From: Enterococcus xiangfangensis
GTDB taxonomy: Bacteria > Bacillota > Bacilli > Lactobacillales > Enterococcaceae
DNA length: 51,939 bases
Reading direction: 5' to 3'
Assembly (NCBI RefSeq): GCF_005405365.1
Contig: NZ_BJDX01000013.1
Location: forward strand, 1-51,939
Position numbers and translations under genes: made by a program. This document shows, in pieces, positions 50,565-51,939 of this stretch (positions within the stretch are counted from its first letter, which is position 1; each line of letters opens with the position of its first letter). The notes under the pieces were generated by a model that was not told the origin of the DNA, made no database searches, and saw nothing but the letters and a program-made list of their open reading frames with translations.

Positions 50565-51312
50565 TCCCTTCAATCCTTTCAATCAATTCGTCTGTCACGT
50601 CACTGTATAAGGCATGGACATTCTTATCGTGAACGTCAAATCTCTCGCTGATTTTAGGATCGACGATTCCGGTCATATCATAACGTTTCAAACGCTCCAT
50701 ATTTTTAATCACTGTTTTAAACATGTTTTCTTTACCAAATGATTCGGTTGCATTCTGCAAGACTGATCGGTCGACAATTGCATTATTTTTTTGCAAGACG
50801 GGTAAGATACCTAAAATATCAAAGTCTGTTTCATAAACTTCCATCAATTCTTGTAAATATTTTATAAATGCTTCGGCTCCGATAAATGAACGCTCTTGCG
50901 TTTGCAAAACAATAACAATGTAGTCTGAAGCAAGAACTGCTGAATCGGTAAATGTTGAAAGTGTAGGAGGTACATCAAATAAAATATAGTCGAAATTCTC
51001 TTCAAATTGTTTAACAATTTCAGAGAAATAAGTAGACCGTTTTTTTAAGTTATTTGGGAACTTTTTTTCTAAAAATAAAGGATAAGAAGTTAAATCTGCG
51101 AAGCTAGGTAACAAGAACAGATTCTCTTTAATAGGTGTAATTATACTTTTGACATCATCTTCCGCAATAGCAGACATTAATGTTTTATTGAACGTCATAA
51201 CCTCACCAGTTTGACTTTGTCTTGTAAGAGAATAAAGTGCCGTTGCATTTGCCTGGGGATCCAAATCAATTAGAAGTGTTTTAAAACCTTTTGCAGCTAG
51301 ATGATACCCCAG
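50557..51312 (-). pseudogene. Second ParA-family ATPase, beheaded by IS1216
   Basis: About 250 residues remain, starting in LGYHLAAKGFKTLLIDLDPQ. This keeps Walker A-prime (LLIDLDPQAN) and Walker B (YILFDVPPT), but the codons for the Walker A P-loop (KGGVGKT) have been replaced by IS1216. A TTG inside the IS end could start translation, yet the protein could not bind ATP normally. The downstream ParB may still be translated. It belongs to the same broad family as the ParA at 37440 but is clearly different. Confidence 0.88.
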
Positions 51313-51939
51313 GTTCTGTTGCAAAGTTTTAAATCTACTATCAAATAAGGTAGAATAATAGAAAAAGATAGCAGGAGGAATGACGATGAATCATTTTAAA
51401 GGAAAGCAATTTCAGCAGGATGTGATTATTGTAGCCGTGGGCTACTATCTTCGTTATAACCTTAGCTATCGTGAAGTTCAAGAAATCTTATATGATCGTG
51501 GCATTAACGTTTCTCATACGACGATTTATCGTTGGGTGCAAGAATATGGCAAACTACTCTATCAAATTTGGAAAAAGAAAAATAAAAAATCCTTTTATTC
51601 ATGGAAAATGGATGAAACGTACATCAAAATTAAAGGAAAATGGCATTATTTGTATCGAGCCATCGATGCAGATGGTTTAACCTTGGATATTTGGTTACGT
51701 AAAAAACGGGACACACAAGCAGCCTATGCTTTTCTTAAGCGGTTAGTGAAGCAGTTTGATGAACCGAAGGTTGTAGTCACAGATAAAGCCCCCTCTATTA
51801 CAAGTGCCTTTAAGAAACTAAAAGAATACGGCTTTTATCAAGGGACAGAACATCGTACCATTAAATACCTGAATAATTTGATTGAACAAGACCATCGTCC
51901 AGTAAAGAGACGCAATAAATTCTATCGAAGTTTACGCAC
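51312..51939 (+). mobile_element. IS1216 left part (cut by window end)
   Basis: First 628 bases of IS1216, from GGTTCTGTTGCAAAGTTT. As far as I compared it is identical to the complete copy at 39673. The element continues beyond the window. Confidence 0.96.
51386..51939 (+). CDS. IS1216 transposase (incomplete at window end)
   Basis: Same sequence as the transposase at 39747 up to the Glu-containing NLIEQDHRPVKRR region. The last 40 codons are outside the window; the final ones appear at bases 1-23 if the molecule is circular. Confidence 0.95.
   Translation, partial: MNHFKGKQFQQDVIIVAVGYYLRYNLSYREVQEILYDRGINVSHTTIYRWVQEYGKLLYQIWKKKNKKSFYSWKMDETYIKIKGKWHYLYRAIDADGLTLDIWLRKKRDTQAAYAFLKRLVKQFDEPKVVVTDKAPSITSAFKKLKEYGFYQGTEHRTIKYLNNLIEQDHRPVKRRNKFYRSLR

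Noticed and set aside
1..51939. rRNA, tRNA, relaxase or type IV secretion genes
   Set aside because: None recognised anywhere; transfer would have to depend on a helper plasmid or on IS1216 cointegrates.

Overview
The window looks like a mosaic resistance- or fitness-type plasmid of a low-GC Gram-positive coccus, most likely Enterococcus or a close relative. The clues are a RepE/RepS-like Inc18 replication gene, small ParA/ParB partition pairs, three or four collinear copies of IS1216, Y-family polymerases of the plasmid UvrX type, Fic fragments and generally AT-rich DNA. I see no rRNA, tRNA, CRISPR array or conjugation relaxase. Both ends lie inside IS1216 (end at element base 628, start at element base 733), so this may be a circular plasmid opened within a repeated IS, with about 104 bases missing. 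That is an inference.

Layout. 1-4.2 kb: IS1216 tail and a scrapyard of broken recombinase, polymerase and Fic genes around one intact 199-residue tyrosine recombinase. 4.6-5.8 kb: intact IS3/IS150-type element. 6.0-10.8 kb: exporter with two ABC ATPases and one permease, a divergent TetR regulator and an OsmC-like protein. 11.1-16.7 kb: a metal and oxidative-stress island (P1B ATPase with a CPG motif, free-standing HMA chaperone, Lgt, small membrane protein, two-cysteine Crp/Fnr regulator, Dps). 16.8-18.7 kb: a long palindrome, a dead IS256-type element and a resolvase relic. 18.7-20.7 kb: FetAB-like exporter and a cupin behind a PerR/Fur-like box. 21.3-23.1 kb: small genes and a relic of a second Inc18 rep gene. 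23.1-32.97 kb: an integrative element (integrase, DUF3173, XRE repressor, primase, membrane protein, lipoprotein, cytosine methyltransferase and restriction enzyme). 33-34.1 kb: decayed DNA. 34.2-38.8 kb: plasmid backbone with rep, antisense RNA, ParA/ParB and palindromic centromere arrays. 38.8-49.1 kb: a broken Y-polymerase, IS1216, a lipid and C30-carotenoid operon (crtN, crtM) and an IS1216 remnant. 49.1-51.9 kb: a truncated Fic gene, two small genes, a second ParA/ParB pair beheaded by IS1216, and the last IS1216.

The most striking signal is in the 13-17 kb island. Four promoters (HMA chaperone, P1B ATPase, the Crp/Fnr gene itself, dps) each carry an FNR-like box TTGA-N6-TCAA placed exactly 22 bases before an identical TATACT -10 element. 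That centres the box at about -41.5, the classic class II activator position. A fifth, weaker copy with the same geometry precedes the lgt operon. The regulator encoded inside the island has the E-x-x-S-R recognition helix expected for TTGA half-sites and exactly two cysteines (C16, C115), like the redox-switch FLP proteins of lactobacilli. I read this as a mobile, self-contained redox-controlled metal-detoxification regulon.

The carotenoid module is tightly packed (overlapping or nearly abutting genes) and joins a DhaL-DegV fatty-acid-kinase-like fusion, a DUF1295 membrane reductase-like protein, an FtsX-type ABC pair, crtN, crtM and a TetR regulator between IS1216 copies. Together with the integrative element carrying restriction-modification, and two partition systems of which one is broken, it shows a plasmid assembled by repeated IS1216 recombination.
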